Shown: positions 45,615 to 54,709 of the stretch, one piece after another | How the letters are laid out: each line of letters opens with the position of its first letter | Position numbering within the stretch: the stretch's first letter is position 1 | NCBI GenBank assembly: GCA_902617045.1 | Contig: CACMVA010000002.1 | Location: forward strand, 226,014 to 290,013 | Length of the DNA stretch: 64,000 bases | Source: an uncultured SAR86 cluster bacterium | GTDB lineage: Bacteria > Pseudomonadota > Gammaproteobacteria > Magnimaribacterales > D2472 | Direction of reading: 5' to 3' | Made by a program: the position numbers and the translations under genes | Notes under the pieces: generated by a model | What the model was told of the DNA's origin: nothing | The model's database searches: none | What the model saw: the letters and a program-made list of their open reading frames with translations, nothing else

Positions 45615-47162
45615 ATGACATATAAAGTTCTTAACAATATAACTCTAAAAAATGTTAGCGATGGAGTTTTGTCTAATGTATTAACCGAGTTGCTTGTTAT
45701 ACCAGTTAATAAAAAGATATTGGCTTCTCCTGAGTTTAAAGAATTAGATAAAAAATCTAATGGTTATATCTCTAGATCAATTAAAGATTCAATTAGTCCC
45801 TCTAACCAAAATCATCTTATCTCTTCATTGGGAGGGGTTAAAGCAAAAAAAATTCTTCTTATAAATGACCTCAATGAAAAAGATGACATATACCTTTGGT
45901 TGAACAAGTATAAATACATTGCAAAAATTGCAAATTCAATTGGTTGTAAAAATCTTGCGGTTCTTGATGGTCAAAATTATCCAAAAGGTAAAGATAAATT
46001 TTGGTTTCTAGAAACAATCTCAAGATCTATTGAATCAGGAGCTTATATTTTTTCTACTACAAAAAATAAAACAGCTAAAACTGAAAAAATAGGTAAAGAC
46101 ATAATTTCAAGCCAAGTTTCGTTAAGAAATGTCACCATAATTACTGCAAAGCTATCTTCATCTGATACCAAAAAAGCAAAAATTGCTGTTGCACGAGGAT
46201 TTTCAGTTGGCGAAGGAGTAAATACTGCTAAACATCTTGGTGATTTGCCTGCAAATCATGCAACACCAAAACTTATAGAAAAGATAGTAAAAAATACTGT
46301 TAAAAATTACTCAGGTTTAAAAGTTAAATCTCTTAATGAGAAAGATCTTGCTAGATTAAAAATGGGCTCTTATCTAAGCGTATCGAAGGGAAGTGATGAG
46401 CCTCCTCGAATGATAATCATTGAATATAACGGCGGCAAAAAAAATGAAAAGCCAGTAGCCTTAGTTGGAAAAGGTATTACTTTTGATACAGGTGGTATTT
46501 CGTTAAAACCAAGTTCTGGTATGGATGAAATGAAATGGGATATGTGTGGAGCAGGAACGGTTTTTGGTGTTATGTGTTCGCTCGCAAGAATTAAAGCTGA
46601 CGTAAATGTGGTTGGTATTATGGCATGTGCTGAAAATATGCCTTCTGCTAGAGCAACAAAACCAGGAGATGTGGTAACTTCTATGTCAGGTCAAACAATT
46701 GAAATTCTTAATACTGATGCAGAAGGAAGATTGGTTTTGGCAGATGCGTTGACATATGTTGGAAGATATAAGCCTTCCTATGTAATTGATATGGCAACAC
46801 TTACTGGTGCTGTAGTTATTGCCTTAGGAAGTCATGCTAGCGGGATTATGGCAAATGACCAGTTTCTTGCTGATAAAATAATTGAGTCGGGAGAGGAAAC
46901 TGGTGACAGAGCATGGCAATTACCATTATGGAATGAGTATAAGTCATGCACAAAAACTAATTTTGCTGATTTAGCAAATATTGGCGGTGGTAGAGAAGCA
47001 GGTACAATTCATGCTGCTGCATTTTTATCAAAGTTTGCAGAAGACTATAAATGGGCGCACATGGACATTGCAGCCTCTGCATGGTCAAGTTCTCCAAAAG
47101 GTGGAACTGGAAGACCTGTTCCTTTGATATGTGACTTAATATTAAATAAAAAACTTAAATAA
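45615..47162 (+). CDS. pepA: Leucyl aminopeptidase (M17)
   Basis: Dizinc hexameric aminopeptidase; in E. coli it is also a DNA-binding factor for carAB regulation and Xer recombination. The start is the ATG at 45615 (515 residues), preceded by AAAGGAG at a good distance; the ATG at 45591 lacks such a site. Catalytic motifs are VGKGITFDTGGISLKPSSGM (metal-binding Lys and Asp), the M17 signature NTDAEGRLVLADAL, and an AHMDIA segment near the end. The usual holC between pepA and valS is missing; valS follows after 10 bases. Confidence 0.97.
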   Translation: MTYKVLNNITLKNVSDGVLSNVLTELLVIPVNKKILASPEFKELDKKSNGYISRSIKDSISPSNQNHLISSLGGVKAKKILLINDLNEKDDIYLWLNKYKYIAKIANSIGCKNLAVLDGQNYPKGKDKFWFLETISRSIESGAYIFSTTKNKTAKTEKIGKDIISSQVSLRNVTIITAKLSSSDTKKAKIAVARGFSVGEGVNTAKHLGDLPANHATPKLIEKIVKNTVKNYSGLKVKSLNEKDLARLKMGSYLSVSKGSDEPPRMIIIEYNGGKKNEKPVALVGKGITFDTGGISLKPSSGMDEMKWDMCGAGTVFGVMCSLARIKADVNVVGIMACAENMPSARATKPGDVVTSMSGQTIEILNTDAEGRLVLADALTYVGRYKPSYVIDMATLTGAVVIALGSHASGIMANDQFLADKIIESGEETGDRAWQLPLWNEYKSCTKTNFADLANIGGGREAGTIHAAAFLSKFAEDYKWAHMDIAASAWSSSPKGGTGRPVPLICDLILNKKLK

Positions 47163-47172
47163 TAAATAAGTA

Positions 47173-49392
47173 ATGGACAAAAGGTACAACCCTACTGAAG
47201 TTGAGGAAAAGTGGGTTGAAATTTGGTCGAATGAGGTAGTATCAAATGAAAGTTCAAAAGAATCTTTTTCACAGGTAATACCTCCGCCAAATGTTACGGG
47301 AACTCTCCATATGGGCCACAGTTTCCAATATGCGATTATGGACTTTTACACCAGATATAATCACATGTCAGGTAAGAAAGCTCATTGGCAAGTTGGAACT
47401 GATCATGCTGGAATTGCAACTCAGATGGTTGTGGAAAATAATCTCTCCAAAAAAAATATTGATAGAAAAGATCTTGGCAGGGAAAAATTTCTTCAAGAGG
47501 TATGGAAATGGAAAGATTTTTCAGAAGATAAAATACAATCTCAAATCAAAAGATTAGGCTCAACTGTAAATTGGAACAAATATAGATTTACTCTTGATGA
47601 TAAATTTTCTAAGGCTGTTAACAAAGCATTTGTTGATCTTTATAGAAATAAAAAGATTTACAGGGGATATAGATTAGTAAATTGGGATCCATCTCTTAAA
47701 ACTGCTGTTTCAGACCTTGAAGTAGTGAGACAAGAAAAAAAAGGAACTATATGGTACATAAAATATCCCATAGATAGTTCTGATAAATTTATTACAGTAG
47801 CAACAACAAGGCCTGAAACTCTTTTTGGCGATATGGCCATTGCAGTAAATCCAAATGATAAGAGATATAAAGATCTCATTGGCAAATATGCTCTATTACC
47901 CTTTGTTGAAAGAAAATTACCAATTATTGGTGATGATTATGTTGATATGGAATTTGGTACTGGTTGTTTAAAAATAACACCGGCTCATGACTTTAATGAT
48001 TATGAAATAGGCAAAAAATATTGTTTACATGAGAAAGATAACAAAGTTTATATGTCCAAAAATATTGACGACTTCGAGCCAATTAATATTTTTAATCAAG
48101 ATGCGTGGACAAATAATAATGTACCGGAATTATTTGAAAATTTAGATAGATTTAAAGTTAGAAAATTAGTCATAAAAGAATTAACTGAGTTAAAACTCCT
48201 TGAAAAGGAAGAGGAATATGACGTGAGCATACCCAGAGGTGAGCGTTCAAATATTGTAATTGAGCCCAGATTGAGTCATCAATGGTATGTAAAGACTTCT
48301 GAAATGGCAGAGAAAGCTAATATGGAAGTTAAAAAAGGAAACATTAAATTTCATCCAAATAACTGGATAAAGACCTATTTTAATTGGATGGATAATATTG
48401 AGGATTGGTGTATAAGTAGACAAATTTGGTGGGGTCACAGAATTCCAGCTTGGTACGATGATAATGGAAATATTTACGTTGGTGAAAATGAACAGGATGT
48501 AAGAAATTATTATAAACTTGACGCAATAGATCTTAAGCAAGATGAGGATGTTTTAGATACATGGTTCTCATCAAGTCTCTGGCCATTCGGATCTCTTGGT
48601 TGGCCAGAGAAAACAGAAGATTTTAAAAGTTTCTTTCCAACTTCTCTTTTAGTGACAGGTTTTGACATTATATTTTTCTGGGTAGCAAGAATGATAATGA
48701 TGAGTATTGAATTTACTGGAAAAATACCTTTCAAAGATGTGTATGTTACCGGTCTTATCAGAGATGAAAATGGTCAAAAAATGTCAAAATCTAAAGGAAA
48801 TATTATTGATCCAATTGACTTAATATATGGTATTTCAATTGAAGATCTTGTTGAAAAAAGAACATCAAATTTGATGCAGGAAGGTATCGCTGAAAAAATT
48901 GAAAGAAAGACAAGAAAACAATTTCCTAACGGAATAGAATCATATGGCACAGATGCACTAAGAATGACATTTTTTTCTTTGGCTACTCATACAAAAGATA
49001 TTAGTTTTGAATTTGGAAGACTAAAAGGATTTAGAAATTTTTGTACCAAAATGTGGAATGCTGCAAGATTTATTGACGGATATCCAAATGAAAAAGATAA
49101 GTTTAAAGCAGAAAACGATCATGATAAATGGATATATGACGAGTTTAGTAAAACCAAAAAACAAATAAATAAAAATATTTCCGATTACAGACTGGATTTT
49201 GCTGTTAATGAAATATATGAATTCTTTTGGAATAAGTTTTGTGATGTTTATATCGAACAATGTAAGAAAAGTGGAGAAACATCAAATTTAAGACCACTCC
49301 TAAAAGAAATTCTTCAGTTGGTGCATCCATTTGCTCCATTTATTACTGAGGAAATTAATACTATATTATTTGATGAAAGGATAATTACTTAG
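47173..49392 (+). CDS. valS: Valyl-tRNA synthetase, C-terminally shortened
   Basis: Class I synthetase that charges tRNA-Val. It has the HIGH motif as GTLHMGHS in PPNVTGTLHMGHS, an intact CP1 editing region (TTRPETLFGDMAIAVNP), DWCISRQIWWGHRIPAWY, and KMSKS in NGQKMSKSKGNIIDP. The anticodon-binding domain ends soon after LVHPFAPFITEEIN, giving 739 residues against 951 in E. coli. The missing part would include the rest of the anticodon-binding domain and the C-terminal coiled coil. No shifted remnant lies downstream, because the next gene overlaps it on the other strand. Confidence 0.93.
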   Translation: MDKRYNPTEVEEKWVEIWSNEVVSNESSKESFSQVIPPPNVTGTLHMGHSFQYAIMDFYTRYNHMSGKKAHWQVGTDHAGIATQMVVENNLSKKNIDRKDLGREKFLQEVWKWKDFSEDKIQSQIKRLGSTVNWNKYRFTLDDKFSKAVNKAFVDLYRNKKIYRGYRLVNWDPSLKTAVSDLEVVRQEKKGTIWYIKYPIDSSDKFITVATTRPETLFGDMAIAVNPNDKRYKDLIGKYALLPFVERKLPIIGDDYVDMEFGTGCLKITPAHDFNDYEIGKKYCLHEKDNKVYMSKNIDDFEPINIFNQDAWTNNNVPELFENLDRFKVRKLVIKELTELKLLEKEEEYDVSIPRGERSNIVIEPRLSHQWYVKTSEMAEKANMEVKKGNIKFHPNNWIKTYFNWMDNIEDWCISRQIWWGHRIPAWYDDNGNIYVGENEQDVRNYYKLDAIDLKQDEDVLDTWFSSSLWPFGSLGWPEKTEDFKSFFPTSLLVTGFDIIFFWVARMIMMSIEFTGKIPFKDVYVTGLIRDENGQKMSKSKGNIIDPIDLIYGISIEDLVEKRTSNLMQEGIAEKIERKTRKQFPNGIESYGTDALRMTFFSLATHTKDISFEFGRLKGFRNFCTKMWNAARFIDGYPNEKDKFKAENDHDKWIYDEFSKTKKQINKNISDYRLDFAVNEIYEFFWNKFCDVYIEQCKKSGETSNLRPLLKEILQLVHPFAPFITEEINTILFDERIIT

Positions 49393-49840
49393 AGAGCATA
49401 TACATTTGTATATGATCAATGTCATCTTCTAAGTAGACCTCTCCTCTTGCAATAAAGCCTAATCCTTCATAAAACTTTTGAAGCCTATGTTGTGCAGAAA
49501 TAATAATTTCATGATTTGGATATTTTTCACTTAAAAACCTAATTCCAATATTTGTTATTTCTTTTCCAATAGACTTATTTCTCATGCCCTCCTCAACAAC
49601 AATTCTTCCCATTGAGGCTCCTTTATATTTGATGTTTGGCGAAAAGGCTCTTAAGTAAGCTTTTAGTATATTTTTTTCATCATATCCAAGAAGATGAAAT
49701 GCTTCTTGATCTGAATAATCTGCATCAATATATGGGCAATCTTGCTCCATTACAAAAACTTTTTGCCTTAAGTTAAGAATTGCATATAAATCATCGGTAG
49801 ATAATTCTTTAAATGTCTTCCATAAATATTTAATCTTCAT
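49385..49840 (-). CDS. ElaA-like GNAT acetyltransferase
   Basis: The 151-residue N-acetyltransferase has the ElaA-type beginning ILNLRQKVFVMEQDCPYIDADYSD, a pyrophosphate-loop region GRIVVEEGMRNKSIGKEI and a C-terminal KFYEGLGFIARGEVY. Acetyl-CoA is the expected donor; the acceptor is unknown. No Shine-Dalgarno sequence precedes the ATG. Its stop lies inside the end of valS (8-base convergent overlap). Confidence 0.88.
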   Translation of the reverse strand: MKIKYLWKTFKELSTDDLYAILNLRQKVFVMEQDCPYIDADYSDQEAFHLLGYDEKNILKAYLRAFSPNIKYKGASMGRIVVEEGMRNKSIGKEITNIGIRFLSEKYPNHEIIISAQHRLQKFYEGLGFIARGEVYLEDDIDHIQMYMLSK

Positions 49841-49872
49841 TTCTAGTAGTTAAAAAACTTTTTTATTGCATA

Positions 49873-49878
49873 TATAAT
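49873..49878 (+). promoter_or_regulatory. Candidate -10 box for the glutathione peroxidase gene
   Basis: TATAAT in the 71-base spacer between the divergent ElaA-like and glutathione peroxidase genes, 33 bases before the ATG. The -35 region is weak. Confidence 0.35.
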
Positions 49879-49911
49879 ACCCAAACATTTTCGCACACAT
49901 ATAAAGCAATT

Positions 49912-50391
49912 ATGGAAACAATATACAATTTTTCAGTCAAAGATGCTGAGTTAAACGATGTTCAATTATCAGACTTTAAGAATCAAATTGTTTTAATAGT
50001 AAATGTTGCAAGTTATTGCGGCCTTACCTATCAATATAAAGGCCTAGAGAAACTTTATAAAAAATATCAAAACAAAGGATTTGAGATTCTAGGTTTCCCC
50101 TGTAATCAATTTGCATTTCAAGAGCCAGGAACAAATGAAGAGATTCAAGAGTTTTGTGACACAAATTATGGAATAAGTTTCAAAATAATGAATAAAATTA
50201 ATGTCAATGGTAGAAAAACAGATCCTTTTTATAAATTTTTAAAAAAACAAAAACCGGGTATAGCTGGCACATCTCAAATCAAATGGAATTTTACAAAATT
50301 TCTTGTTAATAGAAGCGGTCAAGTAATAGAACGTTTTGGTCCTCAAGTTGAGGCAAGTGAAATAGAAAAAAGTATAGAAAAAAATCTTTAG
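49912..50391 (+). CDS. Glutathione peroxidase family thiol peroxidase
   Basis: The 159-residue thioredoxin-fold peroxidase reduces hydrogen and organic peroxides, using glutathione or, more often in bacteria, thioredoxin. The peroxidatic cysteine is C36 in NVASYCGLTYQYKGL; the catalytic Gln and Trp are in GFPCNQFAFQEPG and IKWNFTKFLVNRSG. It is the cysteine form, not the selenocysteine form. Only one base separates its stop from that of rimI on the other strand. Confidence 0.95.
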   Translation: METIYNFSVKDAELNDVQLSDFKNQIVLIVNVASYCGLTYQYKGLEKLYKKYQNKGFEILGFPCNQFAFQEPGTNEEIQEFCDTNYGISFKIMNKINVNGRKTDPFYKFLKKQKPGIAGTSQIKWNFTKFLVNRSGQVIERFGPQVEASEIEKSIEKNL

Positions 50392-50392
50392 A

Positions 50393-50830
50393 TTAAATAT
50401 CTAAACTCATCATCACCGCATCATCTGGATTGTTTCCAGCATAATAATTTATTCTCAAGGCGTCTTGAACAAATTTATATTTTTTATAAAAAGATATCGC
50501 ATTAAAATTTTTTGATCTGACTTCTAAAAAAACTTTCTTTGCTCCCAGTACTTTCGATTGTTTTATTAGGGTATTCATCAAAAGACTTCCAGCACCCTTT
50601 CTATGCCAACTTTTTGTGACTGCTATGTTTAAGAGATGACATTCTTCTTTAACAAATGAAAAGATTGCAAACCCAATAAGATTATTTTCATGTTTGCATA
50701 CAATAGAATTGTGGCCTACCTCAAATGACGAAAAAAAATTTTTTTTTGACCACGGGGTTGGGTTAACTTCTTTCTCAATTTCATATGCGAACTCTAAATC
50801 AGACTGATCCATTAAAGAAATTTTGAGCAT
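50393..50830 (-). CDS. rimI: Ribosomal protein S18 alanine N-acetyltransferase RimI
   Basis: GNAT enzyme that acetylates the N-terminal alanine of S18. The 145-residue product has CHLLNIAVTKSWHRKGAGSLLM, the acetyl-CoA loop (Q/RxxGxG/A), and VFLEVRSKNFNAISFYKKYKF, as in RimI. The downstream position after holD is the same as in E. coli (holD-rimI), which supports the name over other GNAT families. Confidence 0.92.
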   Translation of the reverse strand: MLKISLMDQSDLEFAYEIEKEVNPTPWSKKNFFSSFEVGHNSIVCKHENNLIGFAIFSFVKEECHLLNIAVTKSWHRKGAGSLLMNTLIKQSKVLGAKKVFLEVRSKNFNAISFYKKYKFVQDALRINYYAGNNPDDAVMMSLDI

Positions 50831-50836
50831 AATTAA

Positions 50837-51286
50837 CTATATATTTAATTTTTGTTTGATTTGAAGCCAAAGCTCCTTTTTTGAATCTTTGTTTGCAAGT
50901 AATAAACTTAATTTGGGAGCTATTATTTGTTCATTTTTGAAATCAAAATCACAAGAGATATTTCCAAAAATAATTATCATTTTTAGATCACTCATCTCTT
51001 CAAATTCACCACTTAAATCATTGTTTGATGAGTACCTAATTGTTTTAAAAACTTCCTCGCCACTATCAATTTTTGTTGAGCTGAATATTGCAATCAATAA
51101 GTCTTGTTGTTCTCTAACAAAATTTTCGTAAGGTTTATCAAGTAATGCTAGAATGTGCCCCTTTTTATAGAAATGTAAGCTTTTTTTATGAGATTGATCA
51201 TTGCTTGATCTTAATGAATATCTTTTGATACCAATCTCTTTTAAGATAAGATTAGTTTTTATTTCTGGAGTGAGCATAAATAACAT
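50837..51286 (-). CDS. holD: DNA polymerase III psi subunit, HolD-like
   Basis: Likely psi subunit, which joins the clamp loader to the chi-SSB contact. The 149-residue protein matches E. coli HolD at both ends by eye: LKEIGIKRYSLRSS resembles its QLGITQWSLRRP, and IIAPKLSLLLANKDSKKELW resembles VASPALTDLRANPTARAALW. The middle is divergent. The position just upstream of rimI is diagnostic. The start could be the ATG at 51286 or 51277; neither has a Shine-Dalgarno sequence. The partner gene holC is absent from its usual place between pepA and valS. Confidence 0.78.
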   Translation of the reverse strand: MLFMLTPEIKTNLILKEIGIKRYSLRSSNDQSHKKSLHFYKKGHILALLDKPYENFVREQQDLLIAIFSSTKIDSGEEVFKTIRYSSNNDLSGEFEEMSDLKMIIIFGNISCDFDFKNEQIIAPKLSLLLANKDSKKELWLQIKQKLNI

Positions 51287-51308
51287 AATAACATTAACTT
51301 TATAAAGA

Positions 51309-52967
51309 ATGGATAACCCAACAGATAAATACTCAGCTTATAAGCCAGTTGATTTGGTTAATCGCGAATGGCCTAGCAACACGATAAAAAAAGCCCCTAT
51401 TTGGTGCTCTGTAGATCTTAGAGATGGCAATCAAGCTCTCATTGAGCCAATGGGTTCTGAGAGAAAGAATAGAATGTTTAGCTTATTGTGTAAGCTTGGC
51501 TTCAAAGAGATCGAGGTAGGTTTTCCATCAGCCTCAAAAACTGACTATGATTTTGTGAGAGATCTCATTGAAAATAAAAAAATTCCTTTAGATGTAAATA
51601 TTCAGGTGCTTACTCAGGCTAGAGAAGAATTAATAATTAAAACATTTCAATCACTTAAAGGAGCATCTAAAGGAATTATTCATTTTTACAATTCAACTTC
51701 TACACTTCAAAGAAAAGTTGTTTTTAATCAAGACAAGGATGGTGTTAAAAAAATTGCAACTGATGCCGCTGAGTTAATTAAAAAATTGGCGCTTGAAAAT
51801 TCTGAGACTGAATGGACATTTGAATATTCTCCAGAAAGTTTTACAGGAACAGAACTAGAATATGCAAGAGAAGTTTGTGATAACGTTGTAGAAATTCTAA
51901 AGCCTGTCTCAAAAAACAAAATTATTATAAATCTTCCTGCTACTGTAGAAATGTCAACTCCAAATATTTATGGCGATCAAATTGAATGGATGAGCAAAAA
52001 TTTAAAAAATAGAAATGACATATGCCTGAGCCTGCATCCTCACAATGACAGAGGCACAGCTGTTGCAGCTTCTGAGTTTGGAATCATGGCTGGTGCTGAT
52101 AGAGTTGAAGGAACACTATTTGGAAATGGAGAGAGAACTGGTAATGTAGATATAGTGACGATTGCTTTAAATATGCTCACTCAGGGCGTTGAACCAAATT
52201 TAGATTTTTCTAATATCAATTCTGTTATGAGAGAAGTGGAGTACTGCAATCAACTGCCAGTTCATCCAAGACATCCTTATGCAGGAGATCTGGTTTTTAC
52301 AGCCTTTTCAGGCTCTCACCAAGATGCAATTAAAAAAGGTTTTCAAGCTATTAAAAAATCTAATGATCCAAAGTGGGAAGTGCCCTATCTTCCAATCGAT
52401 CCAGCTGATCTAGGTAGAAATTACGAAGCAGTAGTAAGAATTAATTCTCAGTCTGGTAAAGGTGGGGTTGCATTTTTATTAGAAAAAGATCATGGGGTCT
52501 CTTTGCCAAGAAGACTTCAGATAAGCCTAAGTCAAAGAATTCAAAAGTTAGCAGATGATACTGGTAAAGAGATTAGTAGCTCACAAATATGGGATATTTT
52601 TGAAAAAAAATACCTTCAACCTGTTAATAATTACTCGTACATAAAACACTCGTCATCATCTAAAGACGATCTTCATAAATTAGAACTAACAATGAATATG
52701 AATAATGAGGAAACAACAATAAAGGGCTCAGGAAATGGTCCAATTGACTCATTTGTGAACGGTCTTTCAGAAAAAATTGGAGTTGAAATAAAAGTTGCTG
52801 ATTATCATCAAACAGCTATCTCCTCTGGATCTGATGCAAAAGCAGCAGCATATATAGAACTTGAGAAGGATGGAAAAACATTTTGGGGAGTTGGCATACA
52901 TCCAAACACTACTAGAGCATCATTTGATGCAATTATTGTTGGACTTAGTAAATTATTAGAAAGCTAA
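51309..52967 (+). CDS. leuA: 2-isopropylmalate synthase, yeast-type
   Basis: First committed step of leucine synthesis: condenses acetyl-CoA with 2-ketoisovalerate. The 552-residue protein is of the long class found in fungi, Actinobacteria and some Proteobacteria, rather than the E. coli LeuA form. It begins with APIWCSVDLRDGNQALIEPM (metal-binding D in LRDGNQ) and has LHPHNDRGTAVA with metal-binding histidines. The C-terminal regulatory domain (about 430-552) is complete, so leucine feedback is likely. No Shine-Dalgarno sequence is seen. Its stop codon overlaps that of the convergent crotonase. Confidence 0.97.
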   Translation: MDNPTDKYSAYKPVDLVNREWPSNTIKKAPIWCSVDLRDGNQALIEPMGSERKNRMFSLLCKLGFKEIEVGFPSASKTDYDFVRDLIENKKIPLDVNIQVLTQAREELIIKTFQSLKGASKGIIHFYNSTSTLQRKVVFNQDKDGVKKIATDAAELIKKLALENSETEWTFEYSPESFTGTELEYAREVCDNVVEILKPVSKNKIIINLPATVEMSTPNIYGDQIEWMSKNLKNRNDICLSLHPHNDRGTAVAASEFGIMAGADRVEGTLFGNGERTGNVDIVTIALNMLTQGVEPNLDFSNINSVMREVEYCNQLPVHPRHPYAGDLVFTAFSGSHQDAIKKGFQAIKKSNDPKWEVPYLPIDPADLGRNYEAVVRINSQSGKGGVAFLLEKDHGVSLPRRLQISLSQRIQKLADDTGKEISSSQIWDIFEKKYLQPVNNYSYIKHSSSSKDDLHKLELTMNMNNEETTIKGSGNGPIDSFVNGLSEKIGVEIKVADYHQTAISSGSDAKAAAYIELEKDGKTFWGVGIHPNTTRASFDAIIVGLSKLLES

Positions 52968-53737
52968 TCGAAATTAGGTTCTCTCTTTTCAAGAAATGCT
53001 TTTACGGCTTCTCTATTTTGGTCGCTAACTGTTAATTCATTTTGAATTTCTGCTTCATTTTGGAAGGTGTTCCAATAACCTACTTCTAGTGACTCTCTCA
53101 TCAATCTTTTTGTATGATTCAAAGATTGTGATGATCTCTTAGACAGTTTATGCGCCCATTCTAAAGTAATTGTTTCAAGCTCGTCTCTTGATACTACCTT
53201 ATTTGCAATCCCATACTTTAAACAATCTTGGGCTGATATTTTTTTTGCTTCAATTGCATGCTCATATGCTTTTGCAAAACCCATAAATTTCGGAAGATAC
53301 CATGAGAGCCCGCCATCTGGCACCAAAGCAATATTACTAAATACTGACAGAATATAACTATCATCAGACATAACTCTTAGATCGCAAGACATAGCTATTG
53401 CAGCACCAATGCCCGCTGCTGGTCCTGCTATAGCTCCAATAACAGGCTTAGGCATGCTTGTTATATTTTCAAAAAAGGGTTTATACCCCCTCATAAGAGC
53501 ATCTTTAGAACCCTTCCAACTTGCCTTTCTTTCGCTAAGATCAGCACCTGCTGAAAATCCTCTCCCCGATCCAGTAATAATTACAACTCTTATAGATTCA
53601 TCATTTTTGACACTCTCTGTAGCTTTTTGAAAATCCCAAACAAGCTGCTCATTGACGGCATTTAATAGTTCAGGCCTATTTAATTTAATAATTGCAACTT
53701 TTTCAATTTTTTCTACATTTATTGTTTCTAGATCCAT
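52964..53737 (-). CDS. Enoyl-CoA hydratase/isomerase (crotonase) family protein
   Basis: The 257-residue crotonase-fold protein has the oxyanion-hole motifs GRGFSAGADLSE and AIAGPAAGIGAAIAMSCDLRVM and the segment ALVPDGGLSWYLPKFMG, where one catalytic acid position is Asp. It acts on acyl-CoA thioesters, but hydratase, isomerase or other activity cannot be separated by eye; the PDGG motif is like that of PaaG-type enzymes. It lies upstream of leuA's convergent end and 12 bases downstream of tilS, with which it may be co-transcribed. Confidence 0.9.
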   Translation of the reverse strand: MDLETINVEKIEKVAIIKLNRPELLNAVNEQLVWDFQKATESVKNDESIRVVIITGSGRGFSAGADLSERKASWKGSKDALMRGYKPFFENITSMPKPVIGAIAGPAAGIGAAIAMSCDLRVMSDDSYILSVFSNIALVPDGGLSWYLPKFMGFAKAYEHAIEAKKISAQDCLKYGIANKVVSRDELETITLEWAHKLSKRSSQSLNHTKRLMRESLEVGYWNTFQNEAEIQNELTVSDQNREAVKAFLEKREPNFD

Positions 53738-53749
53738 TTAAATCTCCTT

Positions 53750-54706
53750 TTATCTCTTAGAAATAATTAAGTTGCCTTCTTCATATTTGATCATGCCAGA
53801 GAAATCTTCTTTATCTGCTCTAGACCACGTTACGCACGACTTTGGACCAGGTCTTGAGGCAACAAAAGTTTTGTATATTTCTTCCATTATTTTACTGTTA
53901 GGTATTGCTAAATTACATTCTTTTATAGAATATCTTATAACATCGATAGCCAAAGATTTAGGAATTTTTTTTAGATCTTTAAGAATAATTTTACTCCCAA
54001 TTAATTGTTCAAATTTTTCATAAACTAAAATTTTATAATTTTCGTTTCTATCTTTTGAAATTGAAGACAATGAATTTATTCTTTTAGGAAAATCTTTCCA
54101 TCTATCTTCGAGCAATGGAAATATTTTATGCCTAAGAAAATTTCTATCAAATCTTATATCCTCATTTGTATCATCTTCAATAAAATTTAATTTGTTATCT
54201 CTTAAATAGTTCATTATCTCTATCTTAGGAACTCTTATTAAAGGTCTTATGAGTTTTCCTTTTCCAATATTTCTTTTGCGGGCAGGCCCCTCAATTCCAT
54301 CTAAGCCAGTACCCCTTAAAATTCTCATAAAAATGGTTTCGGCAACATCATCACTGTGGTGCCCAAGAACAATTTGTTCATTTTCTTTTAGAATATTTTC
54401 AAAAATCTTGTATCTGGCTTGTCTTGCTGCAGACTCAAGCCCCCCGCCTTCAGAGTTTATTTGGACTGATTCAATAATTAAATTTACATTTAATCTTTTG
54501 CACTCATTAATGCAATGATTTTCCCAATCAATACTTTTTTTAGATAAATTATGGTTTACGTGAATTGCAGACAAGTTGATGTTGCTTGTATCCCTTAATT
54601 TTACACAAAGATCAAGTAATACAGATGAATCCGGCCCGCCGCTGTAAGCTACGAAGAGATGATTTTGAAGATTCAGATTTTCTTTAATTAAGTCTAATGT
54701 TAACAA
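53750..54706 (-). CDS. tilS: tRNA(Ile)-lysidine synthase TilS, short form
   Basis: Converts C34 of tRNA-Ile2 (CAU) to lysidine with ATP and lysine, so it reads AUA. The 318-residue product has the PP-loop FVAYSGGPDSSVLLDL and the HVNHNLS and GHHSDDVAETIFMRILRGTGLDG segments. E. coli TilS has about 432 residues; this protein stops after the first C-terminal subdomain and lacks the last about 100 residues. It follows dnaE by 3 bases; accA, often located between the two, is absent. Confidence 0.95.
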   Translation of the reverse strand: MLTLDLIKENLNLQNHLFVAYSGGPDSSVLLDLCVKLRDTSNINLSAIHVNHNLSKKSIDWENHCINECKRLNVNLIIESVQINSEGGGLESAARQARYKIFENILKENEQIVLGHHSDDVAETIFMRILRGTGLDGIEGPARKRNIGKGKLIRPLIRVPKIEIMNYLRDNKLNFIEDDTNEDIRFDRNFLRHKIFPLLEDRWKDFPKRINSLSSISKDRNENYKILVYEKFEQLIGSKIILKDLKKIPKSLAIDVIRYSIKECNLAIPNSKIMEEIYKTFVASRPGPKSCVTWSRADKEDFSGMIKYEEGNLIISKR

Positions 54707-54709
54707 TTC

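Noticed and set aside
49330-49460. Possible frameshift splitting valS
   Set aside because: No continuation of ValRS-like sequence is seen in the other plus-strand frames; the region codes for the ElaA-like protein on the minus strand.
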